Part shown: in pieces, positions 40,559 to 54,421 of the stretch
Layout of the letters: each line of letters starts with the position of its first letter
How positions within the stretch are numbered: position 1 is the first letter of the stretch
Source: Erinaceus europaeus
Lineage: Eukaryota; Chordata; Mammalia; Eulipotyphla; Erinaceidae
DNA length: 64,000 nt
Assembly (NCBI RefSeq): GCF_950295315.1
Contig: NC_080172.1
Coordinates: forward strand, 117,604,564 to 117,668,563
Direction of reading: 5' to 3'
Position numbers and translations under genes: made by a program
The notes under the pieces: generated by a model
The model's input: the letters and a program-made list of their open reading frames with translations, nothing else
Told to the model about the DNA's origin: nothing
The model's database searches: none

Positions 40559-40765
40559 CAGGTGGTGGTGCACCTGGTTGAATGTACATGTTACAGTTTG
40601 CAAGGACCCAGGTTCAAGCCTCCAGTGCCCACCTGCAGGGGAAAGCTTTGTGAGCGGTGAAGTAGGGCTGCAGATGTCTCTCTGCCTCTCTGCCTCTCTA
40701 TCCCTCCTTTCCTCTCGATTTCTAGCTGTGTCTATCCAATCAGTAAGTAAAGATAATAAAATCAT
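40555..40765 (+). repeat. Family A SINE
   Basis: Consensus-like head GGGGCCAGGTGGTGGTGCAC; tail AGTAAAGATAATAAAATC. Confidence 0.93.
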
Positions 40766-40767
40766 TA

Positions 40768-40863
40768 AGAGAGAGAGGGAGAAACAGAGAGGACTGGGAT
40801 CCTTCCTCTGGTCCTTGCGCTTTGTGCCACATGCGCTTAACCCGCTGTGCTACCACCGACCCC
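40768..40863 (-). repeat. Family B SINE, antisense, internal deletion
   Basis: Only the GAGAGGGAGAAACAGAG body start and the last ~70 bp up to CTACCACCGACCCC remain. Confidence 0.75.
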
Positions 40864-40871
40864 CTCTTTTT

Positions 40872-41098
40872 TAAATAACTTTTATTTTTAAAAATTTTTA
40901 TTTACTTATTATGGGATAGATACAGAGAGAAATCGAGAGGGGAGGGGGAGATAGAGAGAGGGAGAGAGAGAGAGACTGGCAGCATTGCTTCATCATTCCT
41001 GAAGCTTTCCCCTTGCAGATGGGGACCAAGGGGCTTGAACCCGGCTCCTTGCACACTATAATGTGTGCACTTAACCAGGTGTGCCACCACCTGGCCCC
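40872..41098 (-). repeat. Family A SINE, antisense
   Basis: GGGCTTGAACCCGGCTCC B box complement, CACCACCTGGCCCC head complement. Confidence 0.92.
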
Positions 41099-41145
41099 AA
41101 TAACTAATTTTTAAAGTATGTAACTTAAGTGAAGTTATTTATTTT

Positions 41146-41284
41146 ATTTTCTTTTTATTATTTTTTTTTTACCAGAACACTGCTCAGCTCTGGCTTATGG
41201 TGGTGCAGGGGATTGAACCTGGGACTTGGAAGCCTCAGGCATGAGAGTCTCTTTGCAGAACCATTATGCTACCTAGCCCTGCCC
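41146..41284 (-). repeat. Family C SINE, antisense
   Basis: CAGCTCTGGCTTATGGTGGT and GGGGATTGAACCTGGGAC. Confidence 0.9.
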
Positions 41285-41291
41285 CAAGCTG

Positions 41292-41525
41292 AACATTTTT
41301 CTTTTCTGCCAGGGTTATCTCTGGGCTAGGAGTCTGTAGGGCACCACCACCCCTGGCTGCCTTTGGTTTTCTGATAGAGGGTGAGAGGCAGAGAGGAAGG
41401 GGGCAGGAAGAGATACACAGAAAGAGAGACACCTGCAGCACTGTTCTACTCCTTGTAGGCTGCCCCCACAGGTGGGGCTGGGGGCTCGAGCCTGGTCCCG
41501 TGGATGTTAATGTGGGTGCTCTCTT
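41292..41525 (-). repeat. Family A-like SINE with module H, antisense
   Basis: GCCAGGGTTATCTCTGGG and CCACCCCTGGCTGCC of module H, then a diverged body with GGGGCTCGAGCCTGG. Confidence 0.75.
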
Positions 41526-42360
41526 AGGGTGTCAGCACCGAGCCCCGGCAGGACCGGCTTCAGGTGCAGGTAGCCATGCCTTACATGGAGTGTCTTTTCA
41601 CTTCAGTGAGAACTGGTAGGGCCTCCTTCCGTGCCAGTGGGAGGAGGTGTGTGGGCCAACGGACTGTTTGCCTCTTAAGTCTCACGGATGTGTCACGACT
41701 CATTTAGTTCTCTGTTGCTGCACAGCAAGGTGACGCCTGCCACCCCTCTCGAGCTGGCCTGCAGGGTGTAGGGCAGGGAGAGACCCAGGAAGCCTGCCTG
41801 ACGGGGGCCACTATGGTTACCACACCGTCACTGGGCACCCAGTCACCGAGGCCGGTACAGTGACTTCCATGGCGAGCGATGCCCAAGTTGCTCAAGGATG
41901 ATTAGGGAGCTGTCCTTGTTGCCAGGCCTGGGGTGACCTCAGTCGCATTCCTCCTTTTCAGCTGAAAGAGCCAGTCCTCGGGCAGGGAGGCTTTTGACTC
42001 ACACCTGTCTTGGAGACACCTCCCAGGAAGAGTCCCCATTTCGGGGATGTCTGTTTCAGCAGAAATAGGACCAGGAGGTCAGAGAGGACCTGCCCTTCCT
42101 TCGTCAGAGGGCTGCCCCCTGAGAAAGTCTTTTCCAACCAGAAACCAGAGTGAGGGCACTTTTACCCAGCTTGCCTGACTAGGACAAAGCAAACCAGGGG
42201 GAACCCGAGCGGGACCCCAGCGGGTAAGGATTCCGTGCACCTGGCTGCCCAGCCCTGCGATCCTGCATTCCCAGAGCCTCCCTAGCAACGCCCCACGCAC
42301 TCCAGTCCCCCCACACTGGTGGCGTCCCTGTTTACAATGTGCAAGGAGCCAGGCTTGCTG
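41526..42360. other. Unrecognised intergenic sequence
   Basis: GC-moderate, unique-looking. Frames of 63 and 106 aa lack domains. Confidence 0.35.
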
Positions 42361-42361
42361 T

Positions 42362-42570
42362 GAGGACCAATGGTTAAATGTACATGTTATAATGTGCAAG
42401 GACCTGGGTTTGAGTCCCTGGTCCCCACATGCAGGGGGAAAGCTTCACAAGTGGTGAAGCAGGGCTGAAGGTGTCTCTCTGTCTCTCTCCCTTGCTATCT
42501 CTCCCTTCCCTCTCGATTTCTGATAGTCTCTATCCAACAAATAATAATAATAATAATAATAATAATAATT
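42362..42570 (+). repeat. Family A SINE with (TAA)n tail
   Basis: Head partly lost; GGGTTTGAGTCCC B box; tail ends in nine ATA units at 42541-42569. Confidence 0.9.
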
Positions 42571-42629
42571 CCCCCAAAGCTATTAGGAAAAGTGAGACTA
42601 GTCCGTGAGAACAGGGAACAGTGCTTCTG

Positions 42630-42927
42630 TTTTATTTTTTTTAATTTTTTATATTTATTTAATTTATTTATTCCCTTTTGTTGCCCTTGTTGTTTTATTG
42701 TTGTAGTTATTATTGTTGTTGTCGTTGTTGGATAGGACAGAGAGAAATGGAGAGAGGAGGGGAAGACAGAGAGGAAGAGAGAAAGACAGACACCTGCAGA
42801 CCTGCTTCACCGCCTGTGAAGAGACTCCCCTGCAGGTGGGGAGCCGGGGTTCGAACCGGGGTCCTTATGTCAGTCCTTGTGCTTTGTGCCACCTGTGCTT
42901 AACCCGCTGCGCTACAGCCCGACTCCT
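42630..42927 (-). repeat. Family B SINE, antisense, 15-bp TSD
   Basis: Perfect direct repeats GGAACAGTGCTTCTG at 42615-42629 and 42928-42942. Confidence 0.96.
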
Positions 42928-43084
42928 GGAACAGTGCTTCTGAAGCAGGAACCAACTTGAGCCAGGATCCAGAGACCAGAAGGCAAGGCACTGTTTGTGT
43001 CTCATTTGGCTTTGGCTCCTTTGAAGGCATCTCTCTTCTCTACTTCCTAGCAACACAGAAGTAGGAATAAGCGGGCAAATACCG

Positions 43085-43205
43085 CTTTATTTTTTATTTG
43101 TTCGCAATGAATAGTGGCTCACAAGATGGTAAGATGACAGGGCACAGTCCCACAGTGCACTCAGCACCAAAGCTCTGTACCCCCACCCTCCTTCCCAGTG
43201 GTAAC
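43085..43205 (-). mobile_element. Old element D-like 3' end, antisense
   Basis: AAGATGACAGGGCACAGTCC and CCAAAGCTCTGTACCCCC align loosely with the D 3' complement, suggesting an older relative. Confidence 0.5.
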
Positions 43206-43254
43206 CACGTAAATAAATAAATCACTTTAGTTTTTAAATCATGATTTAAAAAGT

Positions 43255-43345
43255 AAGAACCAGGGTGTCGCTATGTCTCAAGCTCAGGACCTCACACCTG
43301 CAAGTCTGGCGCTTACCCACTGTGCTGCTTCTCCTGACGCCAGAA
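43255..43345 (-). repeat. C-like SINE fragment, antisense
   Basis: CAAGCTCAGGACCTCACACC and CCCACTGTGCTGCTTCTCC. Confidence 0.55.
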
Positions 43346-43439
43346 ATCACTTTGGCAGTTCACTCCTCCTGCCTCTGAATGTCCGGCCTTTGAGACGTTG
43401 AGGGTCTATCTGCAGCGCAGGATGATTGGGACTTGGCGT

Positions 43440-43560
43440 TTAAATTGGGTTCAGAGCTCAGCTGGCCCCTGAGCTCTGGGTTTCTGGAGAGGTTCCTGCA
43501 GTCATTGAGCCTCAGTTTCCCCATCTGTGGGAAGGGTCATCAACATGTGCCATTGTAATG
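43440..43560 (+). repeat. MIR
   Basis: CATTGAGCCTCAGTTTCCCC and CATCTGTGGGAAGGGTC. Confidence 0.75.
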
Positions 43561-43805
43561 ATAGAATCAAGGTCAAGGAGATGTCTATCAGACACCTGTC
43601 TTGCTGGAATCGGGGGAGAAGGTCTGAAAAGGGGATCACCCTGCCCTAAACTCACGGCTCCCCCGGTGAGTGACCTGGTGTGGCCTTGACTGGAGACCCC
43701 AGTTGCACGGAGCTCTGGCCTCAGGGAGAATGGTGCCTGCAGAGGTCTGGGTAGTGTTGGCTTGTGAGAGCAAGTGCTTAACACATGTTAGGCATGACCC
43801 GAAGT

Positions 43806-43997
43806 TCTTTTTTTAAATTTTTATTTATTGGATAGGGACAGCCAGAAATCAAGAGGGGAGGGGGAGATAGAGAGGGGAGACAGAGAGACACCTGCAGCCC
43901 TGCTTCACCACTCACGAAGCTTCCCCCTGCAGGTGGAGACGTGGGGCTTGAACCCGGCTCATTGCACGTCAGCCGGGTGCGTCACCACTGGGTCCCG
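43806..43997 (-). repeat. Family A SINE, antisense
   Basis: GGGGCTTGAACCCGGCTC B box complement; about 10 bp lost before GTCAGCC. Confidence 0.9.
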
Positions 43998-44071
43998 ATG
44001 CCTTTAAGTTCTTTCCACATGTGGACTTCGTTGGTCCTCACAGCAAGCCCAGGAACCACACTAACACACCA

Positions 44072-44228
44072 CTTTTATTTTATCTTATTTTAATTAATTA
44101 ATTAATTAATTAATTAATTTTACCAAAGCACTGCTCAGCTCTGGCTTATCGTGGTGCAGGGGATTGAACCTGGGACTTTGGAGCCTCAGGCATGAGAGTG
44201 TCTTGCAGAACCATTCTGCTATCTCCCC
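44072..44228 (-). repeat. Family C SINE, antisense, with (AATT)n tail
   Basis: AATT repeats at 44092-44119, GGGGATTGAACCTGGGAC B box complement. Confidence 0.88.
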
Positions 44229-44231
44229 CCC

Positions 44232-44300
44232 ACACCGCTTTTACAGAGGAAACTGAGACACAGTACTAACAGCTGGGTAACTTGCCCTCAGCCACGCAAG
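44232..44300 (-). repeat. MIR fragment, antisense
   Basis: TTTACAGAGGAAACTGAGAC is the MIR 3' complement. Confidence 0.65.
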
Positions 44301-45060
44301 TTCTCATCGAGGGAGCGCGCTTGGCCCTGTAGCTCACGACCACACTGGCAGTTCCGTGCCCTGCCGCCAGCAGCGACTGCCCCGCTTGCCCTGCTTGCCC
44401 GTGTGCCTTTTCTGGCCACACCACATCCAGGGAGCCAGGCCAGGTGTTTGTTCAGGGCTGACAGAGCCCAGGGGCAGGAGAAGATGCTGGGAGCAAGCAG
44501 GGCTCCCCAGAGGCTGCTGACCAAGACCGGAGCAGTTAGGCAGCCTGTGGGAGGGACACTGTGGCGCCCTGATGCGGAGAAACCCACACCCTTTTCGAGG
44601 AAGGCAAATCCACCCAGAATAATTGTTGAGCCAGCCGACAGGCAGCTTAAGCTGCTTGTTTGCCTGGAGGTGCTCAGGAAGGAGAGCCAGCAGTGTCGTG
44701 GCTGCCTTGGTGAGCCAGTTGGCTTTCAAGCTTCCCTTCACCTCTAGCTGTTGTCATTGGTTTTTTTTTTTTTTTTTTTTTTTTTGCAGGGTGGTCGTGG
44801 ATGGGGAGGAGAGGTGGGACAGCTCTGGTGTTTTCTTGCGCTGTGTGAAGGACTGACGCTCACCTGCAGGCACTCCCTTTCCTCTGTCCTGTCATGTTTT
44901 ACTGCCCTTCCATTTTACCACGAAGAAACCTGACGGGAATGTTCTAGAAACAGCATCCTGGGGGTGGGGAGGGGGTACGGAGGGGAGGGAGAAGCTTCCT
45001 GTTTCTGGCAGCTGGATTTCCGGGGGTTGCCAGGAAAGTCGTTTTTAAAGTCGTTTCCTA
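44301..45060. other. Unrecognised intergenic sequence with T-run
   Basis: A T27 run at 44759-44785. The 135-aa minus and 114-aa plus overlapping frames (44334-44747) have no domain. Confidence 0.35.
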
Positions 45061-45074
45061 TGTAAAAACGCATC

Positions 45075-45287
45075 GGGGCCGGGTGGTGGCGCACCTGGTT
45101 GAGCGCACATGTTACAATGCACAAGGACCCGGGTTCAGACCCCTAGACCCCCATCTGTAGGGGGGGAATCTTTGAGAATGGTGAGGCAGGGCTACAGTTG
45201 TCGCTCTATTTCTCTCTCTCTCTTCCTTCCCTCCCAGTTTCTGGCTGTCTCTGTCCAATAAATAAAGAGATTAAAAAACAAACAAGC
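45075..45287 (+). repeat. Family A SINE, near-consensus, 10-bp TSD
   Basis: Head GGGGCCGGGTGGTGGCGCAC. Direct repeats AAAACGCATC at 45065-45074 and 45288-45297. Confidence 0.96.
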
Positions 45288-45379
45288 AAAACGCATCATG
45301 GCTTTTCCAACAACCCAACAGATGCCCGAGGGGGTAACCTGGCGGAAGATCATGGGAAATGCTTTTTCCTCCTGTTTCT

Positions 45380-45606
45380 TTTTTTGTTTTTAATGTTTTA
45401 AATATTTATTTGCTGGATAGAGACAGTCAGAAATTGAGAGGAAAGGGGGTGATAGAGAGGGAGAGAGGCAGAGAGGCAGAGAGACACCTGCAGCCCTGCT
45501 TCACCACTTGTGAAGCTTTCCCCCTGCAGGTGGGGACCAGGGGCTCGAACCTGGGTCCTTGTGCATTGTAACATGTGCGCTCAACCAGGTGCGCCACCGC
45601 CCGGCC
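45380..45606 (-). repeat. Family A SINE, antisense
   Basis: Flanked by near-identical TCCTCCTG(T/C)TTCTT copies; B box complement GGCTCGAACCTGGGTCC. Confidence 0.94.
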
Positions 45607-45689
45607 CCTCCTCCTGCTTCTTGATACATTGACGGTGTCCTGCTTTTGCAGAAGCACAAGGGACAGACAAATATGGCAGTAATAGTAAT

Positions 45690-45810
45690 CTCTGTTGAGT
45701 GTAGCTGCGTGCCAGTGTACGTGTAGTGACTTCTCTGACCCTTGTGGCCATCCTATGAAGCAGACAGTCCTGAGAGTTCTCTTTCCAAATAAGGCACTGA
45801 GGCCAGAAAA
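45690..45810 (-). repeat. MIR-like, antisense
   Basis: GGCCATCCTATGAAGCAGAC and AAATAAGGCACTGAGGC. Confidence 0.55.
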
Positions 45811-45872
45811 ACAAACAAACAAAAAGCTATGGTTTCAAAAACCACTAACATTAAAAAAAAAAAATTTGCTGG

Positions 45873-45985
45873 GCTGGGGAGATAATATAGTGGTTATGCA
45901 AAAGGACCTTCAAGCCTGAGACGCTACAGGTCTCAGGTTCACTCCCCACCATAAGCAGAGCTGAGAAGCGTTCTCACAAGAAAAA
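45873..45985 (+). repeat. Family C SINE
   Basis: GGGCTGGGGAGATAATATAG head, CTCAGGTTCACTCC B box. Confidence 0.85.
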
Positions 45986-46033
45986 GAAAAGAAACAAAAA
46001 GCTTTCCAATAATAATTTAGAAAAAGAACAAAG

Positions 46034-46240
46034 GGGGCCGGGAGGTGGTGCACTTGGCTGAGCGCACATGTTACAGAGCACAAGGGCCTGGGTTCAAGCC
46101 CCCAACCCTGCCTGCAGGGGGAAGGCTGTGTGAGTGGTAAAGCAGGACTGTGGGCCTCTCTGTCTCTCTTCCTTTTTATCTCCCCTTGCTTCTTGATTTC
46201 TGACTGTCTCTATCCAATAAATAAAGATAAAAGCAATTTA
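46034..46240 (+). repeat. Family A SINE
   Basis: GGGGGCCGGGAGGTGGTGCA head; its tail was the target of the next insertion. Confidence 0.92.
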
Positions 46241-46560
46241 TTATTATTTTTTTACAACATTCTTTTTAAAAAATATTTTATTTATTTATTTTCTCTTTTT
46301 GTTGTCCTTGTTGTTTTTTGTTGTTGTTGTAGTTATTATTGTTATTGATGTTGTCGTTGTTAGATAGGACAGAGAGAAATGGAGAGAGGAGGGGAAGACA
46401 GAGAGGGGCAGAGAAAGATAAGACACCTGCAGATCTGCTTCACCGCTTGTGAAGCGACTCCCCTGCAGGTGGGGAGCCGGGGGCTCGAACCGGGATCCTT
46501 ATGCCGACCTTGTGCTTTGCGCCACCTGCGCTTAACCCGCTGAGCTACAGCCCGACTCCC
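46241..46560 (-). repeat. Family B SINE in a family A tail, 15-bp TSD
   Basis: Perfect direct repeats GATAAAAGCAATTTA at 46226-46240 and 46561-46575 show that B inserted into the A-rich tail of the preceding family A SINE. Confidence 0.95.
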
Positions 46561-46599
46561 GATAAAAGCAATTTAAAGATACAAATAAAATAAAGAACA

Positions 46600-47785
46600 A
46601 AGTGGTGTAGCTAAAACATGAACTTCCAAAACACTCAGTGAAAGGAGTGAGGCAGAGGTAAGCGGTGGGGCAAATAAAATTCATTTGCTCATTCATTTAC
46701 TCTTATTCATTCTTTTTTTTTTAATAGCCGGGGCCCCACACATACGTGATCTCATCATTCCAGGACGGCTCCTTCAGAGAGACGGAGGGAGGTGTACTGA
46801 ATGCTTGAGGCTTAGTCTGCGCCCTCCCCTGGGTCTCAGTTCTGGTGTCCCGCATACAGGAGTCTTGGGCTCACTGCCCTGATGGCCAGGAGCTGTGGCT
46901 TCAGCATCTTCACATCTGCATGGGCTACAAGTAGGGGCATCAACTCACCTTTGTGTGTCTATCCAGGTCTGTCTGGGGTTTTGCACTGGAAGCTCCACAG
47001 TAAGGGAAACCCCTCACTGGGCAAAGGGCAAAGGGAGACTACTAATTACCCTGGACAGAGGACATCACGTAAGCCCCCTCTGGTTTTACCCACAAAGAAC
47101 AAGACACACACAGCACCTCAACTTGCTCCTCTGTTTTCCAGCCACTCTGCTTGGCTACGTTCTAAGTGCGTGGCTGAAACTTCCTCAGGTCTGGGCACAT
47201 ACATCTTCCTGTTTCCTTCAGGTCCGCTGGTGCCTGCTCAGCTGCCTTCTCCACGTGAGGTCTCTCTGCTCGCCTCTACACCTCCCCGGCTCCTACCCCA
47301 TACTCATCTCAAGATGGCCTTTGTTCTTTTTGCTGTTGTTCTCCACTAACTCCCACCCCCGCCCCCTCTCCCCCAAGTGCTTGCCTTGTTCTTGGTTGTT
47401 TCCCCAGGATTAGCGCAGGGGAAACGGCTGTGCTGGTGGCAGGGTCTAACTCATGGCCACAGACACTTGCATCTACCTCTCCAGTGCCCAACACAGAAAT
47501 GACACCCCCACCCCACCCCACCCCACCCCACCCCGACTCAACCCCAACTAGCACTCCAACTCCAGGGCAGGGCTCTTGGCAGGACAGGTCCTTCCTGGAA
47601 AAGGCTGCTGGGAGTCACTTCCCAGGTATGGCTTCTCCTTAACCCTTTCTGTTCTGTGGACCACTTGGACATCTAGTGGAGCCTGTGGCTCTCTCCTCAG
47701 AGGGATCAGAACAAAAACGAAGCTGCATTGGAATTAATAGAATGAAAACATATTTAGTAAGATACAATCAGCAGAATATTAAGAG
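46600..47785. other. Mostly unrecognised intergenic sequence
   Basis: Possible L2 debris at 47080-47300. A (CCCCA)n tract lies at 47508-47536. Overlapping 155- and 172-aa frames (46882-47413) lack domains, splice context or conservation evidence and are not called. Confidence 0.35.
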
Positions 47786-47787
47786 AG

Positions 47788-47945
47788 AGATGCTGAGAGG
47801 TAGTTCACCTGTTCAGACGGTGTCCTGTGTGCAGCCCAGATTTGAGCCTGGGGCACTCCATGGGAGGCTCTGGTGCTCCTGTGGCCTCTTCCCCGATCTC
47901 TGCTACTATCTGTGAGGTACCTCTCTATCTCTCTCTAAAAAAAAG
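47788..47945 (+). repeat. C-like SINE
   Basis: GAGAGGTAGTTCACCTGTTC head, AGATTTGAGCCTGG B box, CT tail. Confidence 0.65.
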
Positions 47946-48102
47946 GAGAGGAGGACGAGGGAGACAAGGAAGGAAGGGAGGAAGGAAGGGAGAAAGAATA
48001 GAGAAAAAAAATTAAAAGTTGTCTCAGAACACTGGCATCACCAAAAACAATTTTTTTTTTGATGCAGCAACTGTCAATACATTAAATACTAAGATTTACT
48101 GG

Positions 48103-48201
48103 ATGTGGTCTGGGAGGTGGTGCAGTGGATAAAGCACTGGACTTTCAAGCATGAGGTCCTGAGTTCAATCCCTGACAGCACATGTACCAAAGTGATATCT
48201 G

Positions 48202-48238
<37 letters not shown>

Positions 48239-48275
48239 CTTTCTCATTAATAAATCAAATAATAAAGAAAAAGAT
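48103..48275 (+). repeat. C-like SINE with (CT)n
   Basis: GGGAGGTGGTGCAGTGGATA head, GAGTTCAATCCCTGACAGC B box block, CT run 48203-48235, tail AATAAATCAAATAATAAAG. Confidence 0.85.
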
Positions 48276-49120
48276 TTACTGGTGAAATATAACCTTCGTT
48301 TCCTAGCTGTGATGTCTTACATGACACTTTTGTGCATGATAAGAAAGCATCTGTCAAGTCTATTAATGACCGTGTCACAGAGGCTTCTGCATACTTGTTG
48401 CTTGCAGTCATAACAAAAGGAAATGCTAACACCACTTAAGAGATTAGTGGAAACAGAGATAAGACTTGACCACGCTAACACTGTGGACCCCTCAGAGATG
48501 CTTGGGAAGAGCCAATGAGTTGCTTTAAGGCAAAGTGGTTTGGTTCTTTAGATAAACAGGAAGCCACCCTGCAGTGCTGGAGAGAAGTATGAGCACCTTG
48601 GACAGGCTGGGGAGAGAAAGGCTCCAGGGCAAGCTGACTTGGATGCTGAGCACTGTCAAGATCAGCCTGTGTTGGCAGGGAGCAGAGTTTGGTTTGGGGG
48701 AAGGCAACATGGTGGGTTTGCCCTTGTGAATCAAAACAGTCGACTCACATCACAGCGGTGGCCTCACCCCAGAGAGAGCTGGTGTCTCCTTTGTATCTCT
48801 TTTGTTACTGAGAACACCAAAGTCATTGTCCCTGCAAGACAGGGTATCTGCCCTCAAGCTTACATACAAAGAAACAAAATAAACACAGAAGCTAACGATG
48901 ACAAAAAAAAAAAAAAATTACAATGCAATTCAAAAAATGCCACCGCAAGAATCCGGAACATGCCACACAGGCACACACAGTGCCAGTGACGGGTGTCCAA
49001 AGTTGTGGGGGGGGGGTCACCTCCCTTCTTCCCCTCTCAGGTTAGTGGTAAGAATAGGCAATAGGGCAAACAGGACAAGAGGCCAGCAGTGCTGGAAGGC
49101 CAGCGGAGAGATCCTTGCAA
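48276..49120. other. Unrecognised intergenic sequence
   Basis: No gene supported. A14 run at 48903; G8 run at 49007. Confidence 0.35.
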
Positions 49121-49124
49121 CTCC

Positions 49125-49204
49125 TGGTCTCAGTGAACTTCCCCATCAAATGGGGACAATAACTAAGCAGGGCACCTGACACACACAAAGCACTCAGTAC
49201 GGCA
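49125..49204 (+). repeat. MIR 3' fragment
   Basis: 'GAACTTCCCCATCAAATGGG' and GCACTCAGTACGGCAAC. Confidence 0.6.
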
Positions 49205-49488
49205 ACAACAGGGGCGGGTGGGGGCTGGATCACCGTGCCAAGTACCCGGGTTGGAGCCCCCCTCCCCTCACTTGCACGGTCCAGCGGTGAAGCCGGTCTG
49301 CAGGTGTCTTTTTCTCTCCCTCTCTATGTTCCCTTTCTTTCTCAATTTCTCCCTGTCCTAAGGAAAAGAAGGAGAAGGAGCAGGAGCAGAAAAGAAGAAA
49401 AGAAAGAGAAAAAGGGGGTGGGGGAGAAAGGGATGACCACCGGGAGCATCCCTGAGCCCCCAGCAATAACCCTGGTGGCAATAAGTAA
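49205..49488 (+). repeat. Family A/B-type SINE with module H, diverged
   Basis: CCCGGGTTGGAGCCCCCC B box block, GTGAAGCCGGTCTGCAGG body, GGAG-rich linker, module H end CCAGCAATAACCCTGGTGGC. Confidence 0.75.
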
Positions 49489-49762
49489 ATTCATTCATTC
49501 ATTCATTAACAACAAATACTTGCAAATTGGTTCTGGAGCAGCCAGGGGACCGGAGAACTTGCTCCTTAGGCTCAGTTGATGTGAACATACAGTTGGATGG
49601 ATGAATGAATGAACAGATGTCACTCTCCAGGCCGATTTTTAACGCTCCTAAGAGTTTCCATGAAATGGACCTCTCCCCCAGATCTGGGCTCAGCGGCACC
49701 CCAGCTCTGTGCGAGCTGGTGGCGGCGGCGGTGGCACGCGGAGGGCAGTGGGTGTCACGGTC

Positions 49763-52414
<2,652 letters not shown>

Positions 52415-52440
52415 GACACTGCCCCCCCCCCCCCCCCCCG

Positions 52441-53110
52441 CTTGCGGCTCAGTGACAAGGGGAGGAGGGGACACTGGGTGTCGGCTGGTCTGGAGCGGCC
52501 TTTGTGTTGAGGTGAGGGCATGACCGGCTGCTACGCGCGGCAGACCGCAAGACTGGCTCGTCCTGCCTCTGTGGAGGGGACACAGGGCAGAGGTGCCCAG
52601 GACGCGTCCCGTCTGGCTTGGGGCAGGTAACTGGCTGAGCCGGGCTTTGAACTGGCGACTCGGCCCCGGCCAGCCCGTCTCCAGGGTCCACCGGAGGGAA
52701 AGGCTCTGGCGGCTCTCGGCGGCGCTCTGCCCTCACTGCCTCTGCCGGTCGGGTAGGCCGTTTGGGTCCGCGGTGGCCCCGAGTGGCCCCGGCCACTGCC
52801 CTGCCCTGTCCGCGGTGGGCGGGGAGGCCGAGGCTGCCTGGCTGGGGCTCTCCGAGCGGAGAGGGAGGGTCTCGGCCCCTTGAGTCTGCGGGGCCGGGGG
52901 CCGGGTGAGAGCGTCGGCCTCCAGAGGAGGCGCGTGGTGAGATGCCACCTGGCTGCTTCGGGAGGCTGGCGCTGTGTCAGGCCGTGTCGCCCCCAGGAGG
53001 ACCAGCCTGCGGGAGGCAGATGCCGACACCTCCCGTGGGCAGCCGAGGCCCTGCGCTTGCTGCCAGTGGGGCTGGGGCCGGGGGTGACGGGTCCCCGCGC
53101 GTGGCCCTGG
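52441..53110. other. GC-rich intronic sequence, no feature
   Basis: Open frames on both strands reflect composition; no conserved domain. Confidence 0.4.
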
Positions 53111-53112
53111 CT

Positions 53113-53400
53113 GTGTGTGTGAGTGTGTGAGTGTGAGTGAGTGTGTGTGAGTGTGAGTGTGTGAGTGAGTGTGTGTGTGAGTGTGTGTGAGTGTGTGTGA
53201 GTGTGTGTGTGTGAGTGTGAGTGTGTGAGTGTGAGTGTGTGTGTGTGAGTGTGTGTGTGTGTGAGTGTATGTGTGAGTGTGTGTGAGTGTGTGTGTGTGA
53301 GTGTGTGTGTGTGAGTGTGAGTGTATGTGTGAGTGTGTGTGAGTGTGTGTGTGAGTGTGTGTGTGTGAGTGTGTGTATGTGTGAGTGTGAGTGTGCGTGC
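53113..53400. repeat. (GT)n/GAGT minisatellite
   Basis: GTGTGAGTGTGAGTGT-like units over ~285 bp, ending in a GTGCGTGCGCGCATGCGCGC purine-pyrimidine alternating segment (53388-53414) that could adopt Z-DNA. Confidence 0.92.
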
Positions 53401-53414
53401 GCGCATGCGCGCGC

Positions 53415-54000
53415 TTGCCGGCCTGGCTACCCGGGAGCTGGGCACACCGTGCTGGCCTCAGAGGGAGCTGGGTCGGCCTTGGGCAGTGCTTGTTGGGTGG
53501 CACCTGGGGTCGGGGCGTGGTGTCTGCTGTGGCCAGGCCGGCCCTGCGGGGAGCTTTAAAGACACAAGGAAGGCCCTTCAGGATGGCTTCCCCAGAGCCC
53601 GCGTGCTCGCTTCCTTGGCACGACCTCGGCCTGTCAGTCTCGGGGCGTCCCCGAGTAGCAGATGAGCTCCGCAGTCTCAGTGCCCCCGGAGCCAGGAGGG
53701 TCCCCCGGCGAGCCCCTCCCTGTGGCGCTCCCAGTGCCAGCCTGCCCTCGGAAGTTGCCTGAAGGTAAAGTCCCTTCTGCCCTCAGAGCCCTCCAGGGGC
53801 AGCTGCTTGGCCGGCTGCCCCTGCACCCCCGGCGGCCCATGGTGGTGGGCCGCTAGCCCCGTCCACGCCTGGGGATCTGCCGCAGGAACGAGCGAGCGTA
53901 CACGCGGCACACTTTGTTCTTTCTGCTTCTGTCTGGGCTGACAGTTTTCTTTTGGAGGGGAGGTGGGTGTATCTGACAGACTGAAAAAAAACAAAGCGCA
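53415..54000. other. GC-rich intronic sequence, no feature
   Basis: The 123-aa frame (53391-53762) and 162-aa minus frame lack domains. Confidence 0.35.
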
Positions 54001-54002
54001 GG

Positions 54003-54158
54003 GCTGGTGCAGCAGCTCACTTGGAGAGTGTCCTCTGGCGTGTGACGCAGGTCCTAGCCTAGCCCCCACCGCTGTGAAGGAAACTTCGGTGCCATGGGCT
54101 CTTTCACTGTCCCTCTGCCTCTTTGCATCTCCGTAAATAATAATAAAGCGGCATAATG
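54003..54158 (+). repeat. C-like SINE
   Basis: GGGCTGGTGCAGCAGCTCAC head; tail CGTAAATAATAATAAAGC. Confidence 0.65.
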
Positions 54159-54179
54159 ATAACACATGGAAAATGGAAA

Positions 54180-54335
54180 GGGCCAGTAAGATGGCTCACC
54201 TGGGAAGTTCAGGCCTGGTGGCCCCTGTACCAGGGTGAACTTCAGTGCTGGGACGGCTTTTTCTCTGTCTGTCTCGATCTGGACAGAGTTCACCTGAAAC
54301 GCTGAAACCCAGTGAAGACTAAAAATGTTTTTTGA
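54180..54335 (+). repeat. C-like SINE
   Basis: GGGCCAGTAAGATGGCTCAC head, CAGGGTGAACTTC, CT-rich body; second of two such copies side by side. Confidence 0.6.
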
Positions 54336-54421
54336 AGCCAGTGGCCTCGATGAGTGAGGTCAGAGGGTTTTCTCAGCCACGGCACATCTTGACACCCCTG
54401 AATTTGGGCCCAGCCTGCTTT

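Noticed and set aside
46882..47413. 155- and 172-aa overlapping frames
   Set aside because: Two frames open over the same region with no domains; partly repeat-like.
52531..53503. 304- and 256-aa minus-strand frames
   Set aside because: Mostly His/Thr-rich translation of the GT/GAGT minisatellite.
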